A stretch of 64,000 bases of DNA from Fomes fomentarius (Eukaryota; Basidiomycota; Agaricomycetes; Polyporales; Polyporaceae), in NCBI GenBank assembly GCA_022606135.1, contig JABYQN010000004.1, positions 2,542,001 through 2,606,000 of the forward strand. Reading direction: 5' to 3'. Below, piece after piece: positions 23,378-34,645 of the stretch (position 1 is its first letter; each line of letters opens with the position of its first letter). The translations under genes were made by a program, and so were the position numbers. The notes beneath the pieces are model-generated. The model searched no databases. It saw only the letters and a list, made by a program, of their open reading frames with translations, and was not told the origin of the DNA.

Positions 23378-23540
23378 TGTAAGTCACAACAAAGAGAGAT
23401 CTTCAGTCAGTGAGCGAACAACTATATTGCATAGTGAAGTACCTGTAAGTCACAACAAAGAGAGACTACAAGTACCAAGTCAGTAAGAGGTAGTAGAGCA
23501 TATGTATGTAAGAGACTTACTCTTCAGTCAGTGAGCGAAC
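23378..23540. repeat. Interspersed direct repeats, possible LTR remnant
   Basis: Two copies of a 22-bp unit, 66 bp apart, and two copies of a 19-bp unit, 121 bp apart, lie together just downstream of the Copia 3' LTR. They may belong to a truncated LTR or to a subterminal repeat region of an unseen element. Confidence 0.45.
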
Positions 23541-25503
23541 GACTGAAGAGCAGAGGCAAAGAAGGGACTGCTTATATACATGAGGGATGAGTCCATGAGT
23601 CAGCAAATGAAGCAGTCACATGTAGCCATAAGACAATGAGTCATAGTCCGTATCGGCGTATGAGTGAGATACAGTCATAGCATGAGTCAGACGTAAGGTC
23701 TAGAAGAGTCCGGTGCAGTGTAGAATGCACTGGTACGCACAGAAATGCACAGTAACCATATGGTCATGGGAAAGTACAGTAGGAGAACAAAGAAAACCAT
23801 AAATGGTAAGTAGGAACACAGCCTATCTAATCATATGACCATAAACAAGTGTACACAACTCCGGTCCGAGCACAGCCGATAGTCCGGAAGTTCAACACTG
23901 GCCTCTGTTGCTGCCACATACTCTGGGTCCCTTGACAGCCATGTGGAGCATGGATTGATCAAGTTGAGGGTAATAACCTGGTCAAGGTATGAATGTGTAA
24001 CATATATGACCTGTCGCTGCTTACAATGTCATTAGTGTCTTGTGGGTCTAGTAGCAAGCTCGCTTTTGTCAACACCTTTGTGCCACCACTCACCAGACCA
24101 AACGGTATCCATGGTGCCCGGCCACTATTCAATGTGTCAACTTTATGATGATACCCTCCGCATTCAATATGGATCATGGCAGCATTGAATCTTTCAGGGA
24201 GCCTGCACAGGCAAGGGTACAAAGGTACATTTGTGAGATGTAGGAGGAAGGGGTATATTATAAGGTAAGCATACCTATCTAGACTTGTCCCCATTCATGC
24301 GTCGGGCCCCCATGTCACTGCAGGCAGATTGCAGTCAGATCCTTACAGCAAGCCGACGAGAGATCGTTTGGTTCAGATGTCCACCAGGGGATGAGTAGGA
24401 CATCTATGATGAGAGTATGAGTATGTCGAGCGAAAGGATTATGATAATGGTGTTTGGTGGTGCCTCCAGGGCCTATAAAGAGATACATGGACATCTGATA
24501 TAGTCTGCGACCACTTACCCTCACTATCTCGCCATGATTGTGTGCAGGGCAGAATTGAAGCCCCTGTAAGAATGTCGAGATGATCGAGTATTGACTCTTC
24601 ATACAGACAGATGTACTTACTGTGGATGTACACATTGGCAGTTGTTTGGGAAGCAGAAGATGTGGAAGAATATAACTGAGAGCTTACCAGGGGAGGGACA
24701 TGGGCAAACAAGTATGTACTCACCATGGTCTTCATACGACACTCAACAGAGATCACGTTGTGGAGCAAGGTGTATGCCGATGGACAGGTATGCAGAGGTG
24801 TGCTTACCTTGGTCAGCAGTGTGGAGGCATGCTTACCATGGTCTGGCGTAGGACTTACTACAAATTGTGTATGCGAATCTATCTCTAGGCGAGGGGAGCG
24901 TGAACACGTCCATCTCCTTGAAGCGGAAACAGCGTGCCCATCTCACTGCATGGCTGTTTGAGTGATCTATGTCTAACTTGATCAGGCGAGGGGAAACACG
25001 GGTGGAGAAGCAAGGGCAGGGACGAGGGCGTGCAGACAGCCTTGAGTGATAGTTGATATTACTGAGGGCAAAATTCAGGTCTGGAGTGGGCTCACCCATG
25101 ATGATCATGAGATGATAGCTTGATAGCAAAGAACAGGAGTATAACAGAGACGGCAGATGGACAAACTAAGAAGGAGGGGGGAGGACTGGACTTGAAGGAG
25201 GTGGAGGTACTGCATGGTGACAGATCGCTGCCAGCACGACAATTTGATGGGTCATGTAGTGGATTTAGGGCAAGCACTGATGGACTTTGCAGTCGGAGCA
25301 GGTGGTCTCTCTACGGTCTCTCCACAGGCATTTGGGCAATACAAAGTGCATCTGTGCATGCTGCATATGTTGTTGCTTTAGATGCACTCTAACATGTCAT
25401 GTGCAAGTGCTATTTGTGAAAGTTGTAACTAGAACGTGCCAACACTGCTCTCTATGACTACGGTGTCACCAGTGTGCCTATGTAGTGCTATCGAGCGCTC
25501 GAG

Positions 25504-25561
25504 AGATGCCTGTGCAACTCTGGTGACTAGGTAGATGCCTGTGCGACTCTGGTGACTAGGT
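25504..25561. repeat. 29-bp tandem repeat, two copies
   Basis: AGATGCCTGTGC(A/G)ACTCTGGTGACTAGGT occurs twice head to tail (25504-25532 and 25533-25561) with one mismatch, followed by the start of a third copy (agat). Confidence 0.85.
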
Positions 25562-25660
25562 AGATCTGGTGGGAACTATCTAGAAAATGGGTTTTTCTGA
25601 TGCATGCAAATGAGAATGGTGATTGTCATCAGATATTCGACATGTAAATCCACACAAGAC

Positions 25661-27450
25661 CTACGCTTTGTGCCGCCCATGTTTACTCCTGCATAGATCT
25701 AGTTGTCTGGGAACATTGTAGACTGTAGTAGCAATGGGCGTAGGAGTGTGAGATCGAAGGTTGACCAAGCTGATGATTGTGGCACGCACAAGAATGAAGG
25801 ATAACACCATTAATACACTTGTGTGTATGTTCCTGTTAGTAGTTTGCATCTTGATAGCACATTCAAATGATATACCTTGTCAAGAGCCCTAATCAAAAAC
25901 CATTTGGTTTGAATTGATGCAGAAGTTTCGGTCGTCAGACACACCAGTACCGATTACATATATGATGAGAGTATTGATGATGGTGTTTATCCTACATAGA
26001 TATTATCAGTCAAAGCGGTCAACCAGTAGCTAGATATTGACCTTTGATCCAGTGCAGCTGCAATTAAGGGCATCAATGAAGATTGTGCACAGCAGTATGT
26101 CGCTCCCCTCAGTCATTCCAGAGGTGACAGTGATAAGCCACTAGTACATTTCAGGGTAAGTACACACCCACTGCAAACACGTGTTATAGCTCACAATAGC
26201 CTTTGTATAGTCTGTGATAGTCACCAGAGCATACCTGCACAAGAACCATGCTCATGATGAGCCTTGTAAGTGTAACAGACTCTGAGAGCAAATGTTACCC
26301 ACACTTTGGCCAATGCTGCTAACAGCATGAAGACCAATCAGATTTGAGATGCTTTGTCCTTACAATGCACACACATACCGTTACAGAATCCTGTTGGTAT
26401 ATCAGCCTGAGCAGCATTAGAATGATGAGGGAAGAATACGACCGACCTAGCTCCATGATTACTAGTAGTATCTATACCGCTCTCCGTATTATTGGGACTG
26501 ACATCTTGATAGGAATGACTCACTGCAACTAGGAGGAGCCACTTCCATCTTGGCCCAACTATCACTGTTAGTGAGCCCACTGTACACTCAGTAATGATCA
26601 TGGTCCATTCACCGATATAAGCACAACGGATGAAGAATCTGCAAACTATGTCAGCTAAAGATTGCTTCATAGTCTCTGCACCCACTGACATGTGAGTTAT
26701 CACTATGACAAAACCCTGCACAATGTATAGGGTTAGCATGAAGTATATCTGCTGTGTTTGGAAAGAGACAATAAACTGCCACAATAGGCAGAGACTAGTA
26801 TTGATAAGTATAGTTAGCTAAAAGATGAAGTCGAAACATACCTGCAATGACCTGCAACAAAGTCAGGAAGAAAAGGAACCTCATGCAATATATTTTCACA
26901 CTCACTGTGGTCCTGGAGATGTAGCTATGAGCAGGGTAGAGTTGAACTTCAGGTTCGCATAGAAGAAACTATAGGTGTAATCAGTATCTTGGCAACATTA
27001 CTCTTCTATCCCCCAAGCTACAAACGTACCAGGTATGGATGCAGAGAGCAGTGTGGAAGGTTTCAAGAATCCTGAGACAGTACAGTCAATACCGTATCCT
27101 GACCCCATATTCAGAGACTCACAAGACTGTAACGACCTGTATGATGGGTCAGTAAACTCGCTGAGCATGAGGGGTAGAGAAAACATATCCACACGAATCC
27201 TTTCAAAAGCCTGTTGTCTAATGGATACAGCCGGTAGTATCAAAACGACTGTTGCAAGAGTATGCCGTATAAGCTATACACCGTGGATACAATGTCCTCA
27301 ATACTCTGCTTTCTGTAGCGGATAATGAACTCACATGAGGGCTACATATGTCCCTAGAAAGTATGGCCCGAGGGAGTTGTCGAGAACCAGTAGCGTAGGT
27401 GATGTAGCAGCGAGGTTTGAGTTGTCAAACATTGGAAGTGAGGGAGACAT
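25661..27450 (-). pseudogene. DUF6534-type seven-helix protein, broken by TGA
   Basis: The minus-strand first exon starts at 27450 and encodes LVLDNSLGPYFLGTYVALM, the typical opening of this mushroom membrane-protein family. An intron in the same phase as in the intact copy at 39682 leads to LYGILLQQSF, stop, YYRLYPLDNRLLKGFV. The TGA (27240-27242) stands where family members have arginine or another residue before YF, so CGA to TGA is likely. Further exons follow at lower coordinates: FCRFFIRCAY and VGPRWKWLLLVAV (about 26500-26660), GSDILLCTIFIDAL (about 26060-26130) and INTIINTLIIYVIGTG (about 25960-25995), matching the DVLIT..INTL..YxINTG signature. The left end is uncertain. The family function is unknown; it is predicted to lie in a membrane. 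Confidence 0.68.
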
Positions 27451-28284
27451 TGAGCTTCAATCAATACCTGTGCCATGCTTTTTGTCTTCGCATAATTCAG
27501 GCACAACTGTGTGAGTGCCACATAGTTGCTCAGAGGGAAGTATCCAGCACAGCAGGGTCAGTTGGTCAACTGTAGACGCACCTGTGACCTTGCTCAGCGC
27601 GTCTCAATGGCTGTTGTGATCAAAGCTTGATGGAATCCGCATTACGGTGCACCTGCCAGGGGTGTGGCCCAAGTACTTCTGTATAGCTTGTGACTCAAAT
27701 TAGTAACAGTACCTGAGGTCCTGTGCATTTACCTCTACATGGCACACATGTGCGTGCTCTTGACATATCCATCTACAAGTAACAGTGCTGGCTGTACCGC
27801 CAAGCTATTCATCATTGCTCACTAAGCAGGAGACCGGTTCTCCAACTCTATATTAGGAGGAGCCGGAACAAGGACCAACCATATTTTCCTGACAGCTTAG
27901 ATGTGAGTACCAGTTGCATGACAGATGAACAGCCATCACATCAAGACAGACATGTGTACCCCTTGACTTCCAACTTTCGCTGGTTCCCATCACCAAGTGT
28001 ACGTCACAGGACAGTGCCCCTGTGCCTGTGGATGCTGTTCAGTTGCCACGCAGTGCCAACCCAGCCTGTCAGATGATGCTGATCTGTTTCAATGAAGGCG
28101 GCTACAGGCTAGGGTGTGGTATTTTGACGGCTGGACCTCAATTCAAGCTGGATCAAATTGGAATAGGGTACTGCGTAGTACAACATCTAAAGTTCTCTCT
28201 GAACTCTCATGCTTGCTGACTCTCTTTATCTCAGTTGACATCTCTCGCTCACTCTTGTTTTCCCTCACACACAGCTCACCCCTC

Positions 28285-30618
28285 ATGGATATATCTCCAA
28301 ATTCGACTGATGTGGCATCCACTGCACTTGTTCCATTACTTTCTGCAGCTGATTCCTTGAACTCACTTCAGGCAGTTTTGATAGGGTCGCTTCTAGGGTC
28401 ATTGTGAGTAGAGGGGTCGCTCTTTGGGTATGGGAGCAGTAACTTGTCCCTAATCTACTCTGTACAGGCTCAATGGAGTGTCAGTGCACCAGTTGTATCG
28501 ATATTATCAGTTGTATCCCCATGACCATATGTGTCTTAAAGCACTTGTAAGCTCAGCCTTTGTTTCCCAGTCATCCAATCTACATGCATACAAATCTTGA
28601 CTTCACTCTTACTGAGCAGGTATTGGTCACCATGTTGGTTACTGGACATGCAATTCTTGATGTATAGTCTTGGCTAATAGGCTATGTGACAGGTGCCTAG
28701 AGACAGTACATGTCTCACTGACCATTCATCAAAGGTACTTCCCTCTTCATGCGTTGAATTCACTCTGTGCTCACTATATCATGTGGAACAGCTACACATA
28801 TATGGTTACAGACTATGTCACGTGAAGAGCAGGTGCGCGCAACGTGTCACGTCGCGCTTTGTCTCTTTGTGCCTTTGACCTTTGTCACAATACGCTTTGT
28901 GTTTCCAAATTCTATATGTTCCTCTCCTCTCTCTCTTCCTCTCCTCCATCTCCTTCCTCACCCACGTGCTCGAAAGGTACATCCTATACTTTATATTCAC
29001 ATCTCCTTCCTCACCCGCATGCTCGAAAGTCCCTGGACTTCGAATTCTTCGCTTTTTCTCACCCTCCCATCCGCTTCCCTATTCTTTCTCTGATCTCAAT
29101 TACACTACTCTCTATACATCTCCAGAAAAGATCTCTATCAATTCTCATTACAGTTACGCTACGTACAGAGCAGTAGTACTTCGCTTCCGCTGGCTTGAGC
29201 TCGGCCTTCCCAGTTGTGCGAGAGAGCGGTGGCAATGCGAGCTGGATGACTCGTCTGCGCGCGTTGCGCGCATCTCAATGTCATCTTCCTTCGCCCTGCT
29301 CAATTCATGCGTGAATAGATTGGTAAGCATAATCTTCTTTATTGGAGCATGTATTTATTGCCCTATTCTATAGCCTCAACAATATTGATGTGTGCACAGA
29401 GGCTCATTTCATAGCAAATTACTTCTAAGACCTCATGACAGCTTTCAAAATATGTCTTTCGAAGCTTTCCAGGCTGCTAACTACCAAGTGTGTAACCAGC
29501 ATACAAAAGGCAATGATGAACGCTCACAATCTTACAGTGGCTGATCATTACCACTGTGGGACTTGTGATGAGCACGAATGTCTTTTTGACTGGCATGCTC
29601 CTGTATGCAGTCAAGTCAAGTCACAGTATCCATCAGCAGCAAGTATATGCATGAGGTCTATGGTGGTTCATTCTGACTGCTATCATAGCAGGAGTGACTC
29701 ACATGTCAACTGCCTTATAGCCTATGGACTGAGCACTGGTGAGCCATCAGATACAATCATGCTGATTGACAACACCTTAGGCTATCTCTACCATCAGGAC
29801 TGCTATCGTTCTCATTTGTTCCACTAGAGTGTGCATAGGACTGATTGTCATAATTGATTTGTAGTATCATGGCAGTCCTATCATTCATTATGGTACTTTC
29901 TGTTTCATATCACACCTTCTAATGTTTAGTACCTTATTGACTTATTTTTAGGTTATCAACTTTGAAGACTACACTCTGCCTGCATCAACAATCATGATAT
30001 CAGCAAGTTGTGAGTCTTTTTTTGTTCTGCACTAGCGCCCTCGCATTCACACATATATTATGTTACAGTCTATGCAAACACCCTGTTGGCAGCATACGTA
30101 TGACCTCGACATTGAATAATAGCTGTGTGAAGAGCTTACACAACTTGTAAGCCTTAACAGTAGGCCTACCATGACAGACTGTGGACCTATTGGAGTATCT
30201 GAGAAGGTGGTGTTTGGAGTCAGCTTTGGATTAGGATCCAAGGTAACAGAGACAGAGTCTTTTCATGTAAGTGTTGCACTCGCACCAGCCCTATTAACAG
30301 AACACTACTGACATTGTCTTCCATATGAATCCTCTCCCTGTCTACTCATCCTCATGGAGTCGCCCTTATTATTCGATACTAGGGTACAAGAGTAGAAGCT
30401 CTAAATCAAGCAATGCGAATGAGATTGTGAGTTATACCCACGACCAAAGAAGCCCACCTATAGATCTGTCACCTTTCACGATGCCACAACAGTCTATACC
30501 GTATGCAGTAGTAGAAATAGTAACAGAAGCCCAACGAGCACATTATTCCCCGTCCTTCTCTTTATCTAGCATAATTTCTACACCTTGTCTACGGGTACTG
30601 ATGAGGGTTGGTCACTGA
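28285..30618 (+). CDS. DUF6534-type seven-helix protein, possibly disrupted
   Basis: Start at 28285 gives MDISPNSTDVASTALV and SLQAVLIGSLLGSL. After an intron comes LNGVSVHQLYRYYQLYPHDHMCLKAL, then VLVTMLVTGHAILD. The C-terminal half reappears near 29950-30100 as INFEDYTLPASTIMISAS and YANTLLAA, and the tail near 30170-30560 contains PIGVSEKVVFGVSFGLGSK and MPQQSIPYAVVEIVTEAQ, comparable to the tail of the copy at 60529. Between about 28700 and 29930 I could not chain exons. That interval holds a CT-rich stretch and a 29-bp direct repeat (28948-28976, 29001-29029), so an insertion may split the gene. It is head to head with the broken copy at 25661-27450. Confidence 0.55.
28948..29029. repeat. 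29-bp direct repeat, two copies
   Basis: ATCTCCTTCCTCACCC, two variable bases, then TGCTCGAAAG occurs at 28948-28976 and 29001-29029. The copies are 53 bp apart inside a pyrimidine-rich stretch with no apparent coding. Confidence 0.75.
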
Positions 30619-31622
30619 TAGACCTATTGCGTGGGTGTACACGAGGTCAAAGAGTGCAAGAGTCTGGTCGTGGCTACACAAGGGGAGCCGGATGGGAGAG
30701 AGGAGTGAGAGGGAAGAGAAGGCAGAGGTGGTGAGTGTTGTGATAAAGGATCCTTGTCGGGATGCCAGAGATGCGTCCGGACGTCAAAAATGACAATGGT
30801 TAAGCGTCAATCAATGCGCTGAGAAGTAGGGGCCTGAGAGGTTGGAGATCGAGAGTCGAGCATCGGAAGTCAACAGTCAACAGTCAAAGTACATGGACCG
30901 AAAGGTGAGAGTCGAGAGTCAAATTCTGTGTTGCATGAGACTGTTAGCTACTGCAGCTCTATGTATCTACAGAAGTCCGAGGCTAAAGACGGCGATGGAA
31001 AAGATTGGAAAAGTGCTGGAATGCGAGGGGTACGGGTACACCGAGGCAGATCGTAAGCGAATGTAAGCAAGCCGCAGGGCGCACCTCATGCAACATGATG
31101 AAGTCTACAGTGAGTACGGATGGAGAGGACATCAGATGGTCCAGTATAGTAAGTAAGAGTACGAAGAATCTGTACGAGTGTACACGACGGGGAAAGAAGG
31201 AATGAAAGTGTAGGCGGTGGCGGAAAGCTGCAGGGGACGTCAGTCTCAAGGCTCAAACTGAGGCTTATCGTCCAGGAGTCGGAATGGATGTACTTCGCAA
31301 CACGCGAGGCTCGGTGACCATCGTGGAGGCTTGCCATGATGCGAGCTTGTCACTCGGCTCCTCAGTGCAACCTGTGTCGTTGCTTGAGACAGTGTCAGTG
31401 GGCTGCGTGACCTGTGCCAATGATGTTAGCGAGACACGGTGAGTCTTGGTGGTATGAGGAGGAGTTGCATTGGCGCTCGTCGGCGCGTGCTTCGATTACT
31501 AAATGCGGCGGAGTATATATGCAGTGCGAATACATCACTTGAGCAATTAGATTCTGAAGACCTTAGTATTCAGAGGAATAATTCACCAAAGTCACCGCGT
31601 TATATGCAAATACAGACGTGCG
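30619..31622. other. Intergenic, nothing recognised
   Basis: This is the convergent gap between the DUF6534 gene (plus) and the P450 gene (minus). Only short runs such as repeated AGTCAAC units near 30870-30890 stand out; no gene could be supported. Confidence 0.4.
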
Positions 31623-33861
31623 CTAGGCACTGGAATCAAACGACTTGTCCAGGTCAACCTTTTCGCGGCGTGCGATACAGACGATCAACGGCTTCTCCAA
31701 GATAGTTGTCCTCATGTTCAAAATCCCATCACGGAACGCTTGAATGTCGAATTTTCTCGGGAGGGACATGTCGTACGCGAGGAGAAGGCGGGCGATGACA
31801 AATCTCATCTCTTGGAAAGCAAAGTTCCTCGCCACGCATGCATATGGACCTGTCAACATGTTTCGATTCAATGCTCCACACTTCTAAGCAGCCATAAGCT
31901 ATTCAACACATACCAAAGGAGAATGAAGCGAGGATGGACTTGTTTGTCCTCGCTTCCGGGCCAAGGGTGCTGGTGCTGTCGTCTAGCCAGCGCTCAAGGC
32001 GGAATACCTGAGGCTCAGTAAGTGCTCCAGCCTCTACCTGAACCCTGGGCATGGCTTACCTTGGGATCAGGATAGAAGTTATCTGCACTCGTCTGCTGAG
32101 AGTATGCCGCAAGCGCGACAACGGTTTGCTCCGGTATGAACTTGCCGTCTATCACTGTTCCACCACGAGGCACCACACGAGGAAGGAAGTAGGGAGAGCT
32201 GAAACGAAGCGTCTCATTGATTGCGGCATTTAGCATTGGCAGTACGGCGAGGTCATTGACCGGTAGTGGACCTGTTGCACTTGGGAAGGCCTCGTCTAGC
32301 TCTTGCTGTATCGCTCGGTAGTAGCGCGGCTCCGCGAGTAGAAAATACAAGATGAGGGTCATTGTGAGCGCAGTATTGTCTGATCCTGTATCGCCGCTTT
32401 CAGTGTAATATAGTGTAAAGATTATGTCATAACGCACCAGCCTGCATAGCAACCAGTGCATCGCGCTCAATGTCAAGGGGAGGCAGTTCTGCATTGATCT
32501 AGTGAATATTAGCATCTATGTGTGCAGTCTTATGCAAGACACCCTCACCAGATATGTCATGAGATCCCGCTGTCCGGGCTCCCCTTTTGCCCGAAGTCTA
32601 TGTGAGACCATCTTGCTGACATTCCTCTCAAGACGATGCATTTGTGTAGACCTCTGGAATCTCCACAATATATCGACAGCATATGGTGATTGTCCAAAAC
32701 TGAGGGAGCTACGTTAGTGACCATTTAAGGGGGACCTTATGACCTGGTATACCTATCAAGCATGACAAGAGCCTTCTTTCCAGTATTGATATATCCCTTG
32801 GGGTCGCCATGTTCCATCATATTCTGCCGGTACTGGACATGAGCTGGCATACCATGGAGAAATTGACAGGTGGACGCACATATTTCTGGCACCCACTGTA
32901 GACCATGTCATCCTGTGATGTTGGTTCAAGTACCGCACGCAAATAGGATGCAGATGGATGCGTACCATAAAGTCATATGCCCAATGAGCAATTGCTGTGC
33001 CCATATCAACTGTCATGTCAACGCTCTGAGACTGTCGTCGCTCCAGACAGCGCATGAGCTGCCATGTACGTCTTTCCAGCGGCGCCATAAGTTGCATCTG
33101 CCTGTAGAAGCGTCGCAATTATCAGAGAATGAACCTATCAATTCTAAACTGAGTTGAACATACTCTGAAAGCGAGAAGAGCGACGCCCAGATCTTTTTGC
33201 GCTCTCGATGCGACTTCTCATCATCCATCTTGAAGAAAAGCATAGTAACCTTGCTACGATCAGGACATCGATAAGCTTCGCTCTTCTGCATGGTCTGGTA
33301 GATTGAAACAGCAGAGGGCGAGTTGATTGAGAGAGTGTTCGGACCTGAAAGGATGAGCATGTCAGGCAAGGGAGATTGGGTCATTCGTAGGATGAATACA
33401 CGTACCAATTCGAAGGAATGGACCATGTCTTTCATGCAGACGATCGATGATGAGGTGACGACGACCAGTCAGGGAGATATGTGTAAGGAAAAGACTGCTG
33501 ATTCTCCACAGGATAGGTCCTGGGTATTGAGCTAGCGGGTGCCAGGGTGATAGACGGTAAACCACAGTAGCTGCTCCCAAAGCCAAGAAATAAACCAGGA
33601 GGACGGCGAGCGTTACGATTGAAGTGGCATGACTAAGTGACTGTGCGCCCAAGACCATGTATAGAAATGCGGTCGCGGACATGTAAAAGACCAGGGCATG
33701 GTCCCCTCGTACCGTCCACCGGGTCAATATGGCCCATGATACCTACCATGCCGAAGCCCACAAAGTCAGTCTACAGCTCGGTCTCTGAGAACATCGGTAC
33801 GCACCACGCCGCAAGCAGCCGACGTTGCAAGGTAGGAGTTGAGTTCTTTGTCAAACTCCAT
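31623..33861 (-). CDS. Cytochrome P450 monooxygenase, apparently intact
   Basis: A membrane-anchored microsomal P450 that would oxidise a small organic substrate with electrons from NADPH-P450 reductase. The first exon starts at 33861 (MEFDKELNSYLATSAA). After an intron come the anchor helices and the hinge YRLSPWHPLAQYPGP. Later exons give GPNTLSINSPSA, HRERKKIWASLF, AHWAYDFM, MVYSGCQKY joined to YRQNMMEHGDPKGY, FGQSPYAVDILWRF, the I-helix AGGSDNT across an intron (about 32370-32450), the K-helix ExxR as ETLR, and the heme loop FSFG/GPYACVA across the last intron (about 31850-31915). The end is at 31623. All key motifs are present, about ten exons. The substrate is unknown. It is the paralogue of the deleted copy at 2193-3823 and is divergent from the MFS gene. 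Confidence 0.87.
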
Positions 33862-34645
33862 CGTCAACTGAAGGGACAAGAAGGATTGGGGAAGGAACGG
33901 TCTCATGGAGTATTAGGGACTCGCACTGTGTGTCTCATATGAAGTGACGAGCCGCTCAGGATTACACGCCCCACTTGTATCTCAGTCACCCCGGTATGGA
34001 AATGCTACTTCCAGTCAAAAGGTAGAAGGCCAGACAGCATCCGAGGGTGTCATGTGTATGTCGGTAAGGGGTGTCTTGCCCAAGGGAAGTTGAAAGGATG
34101 CAGAACCAGGGGAACATCAGACAGGTGGGCGGTGATGAAGATGTATTGTCGTCAGTCTAGCAGCACCTCAATCGGTCATTGTGCGGTTGCGATAAAACCA
34201 CAAGCGATGCTTGCGAAGGCTCACTGACATCTTTGGGCGTTGCTACGGGATGTGAAAGACCTTGGCGCTTGGTGCCGCCGCTCTACATGTCATCCTAGAT
34301 GGATCAGGGATCGGAATGTCTGCCTCCTAGCGCTGCGTGATGCACAGTCCCTGCACACCGCCGCGCGTATTCGAGGGTTCTTGGCGCTCAGCGTTTAGCT
34401 CCCAGCGGAATACCCGGCGGTCTCGGAGAATGCTCTTCGCCGCAAACCTTCAGTCTGACCCCCCGCTCGACAGGCGCTCATCTGAGTTGTACTTCTCAGA
34501 AGGCATCCGTGAAGCGTACACGTAGCACGCAGTACAGAGGCTGTACAGTGCACTCTATTCACAAGTGGAGTGCTGTTCCTTTGCTCTCCCTCCCCAAGCC
34601 CCCTTCGAGCACACCATCTAGTGTATCGCTGCCAAACCTACTACT
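33862..34645. promoter_or_regulatory. Divergent promoter region, P450 and MFS transporter
   Basis: A 784-bp gap between the start codons of the minus-strand P450 and the plus-strand transporter. A shared control region would let both be co-expressed. I saw no convincing TATA box or named operator. Confidence 0.35.

Larger units (their letters stand above)
23120..25660. other. Gene-poor stretch with short repeats
   Basis: No exon chain is visible. Direct repeats occur: TGTAAGTCACAACAAAGAGA at about 23378 and 23444, CTTCAGTCAGTGAGCGAAC at about 23401 and 23522 (the second forms a hairpin with GACTGAAG), and a 29-bp unit repeated in tandem at 25504-25561. The first set may be the remains of another LTR, ending near 23910, but I found no target duplication to prove it. 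Confidence 0.4.

Noticed and set aside
23362..23910. Solo LTR bounded by TGTAAGG and TTCAACA
   Set aside because: The ends look LTR-like but the flanks (gaacc and ctggc) show no target duplication and no second copy exists in the window.
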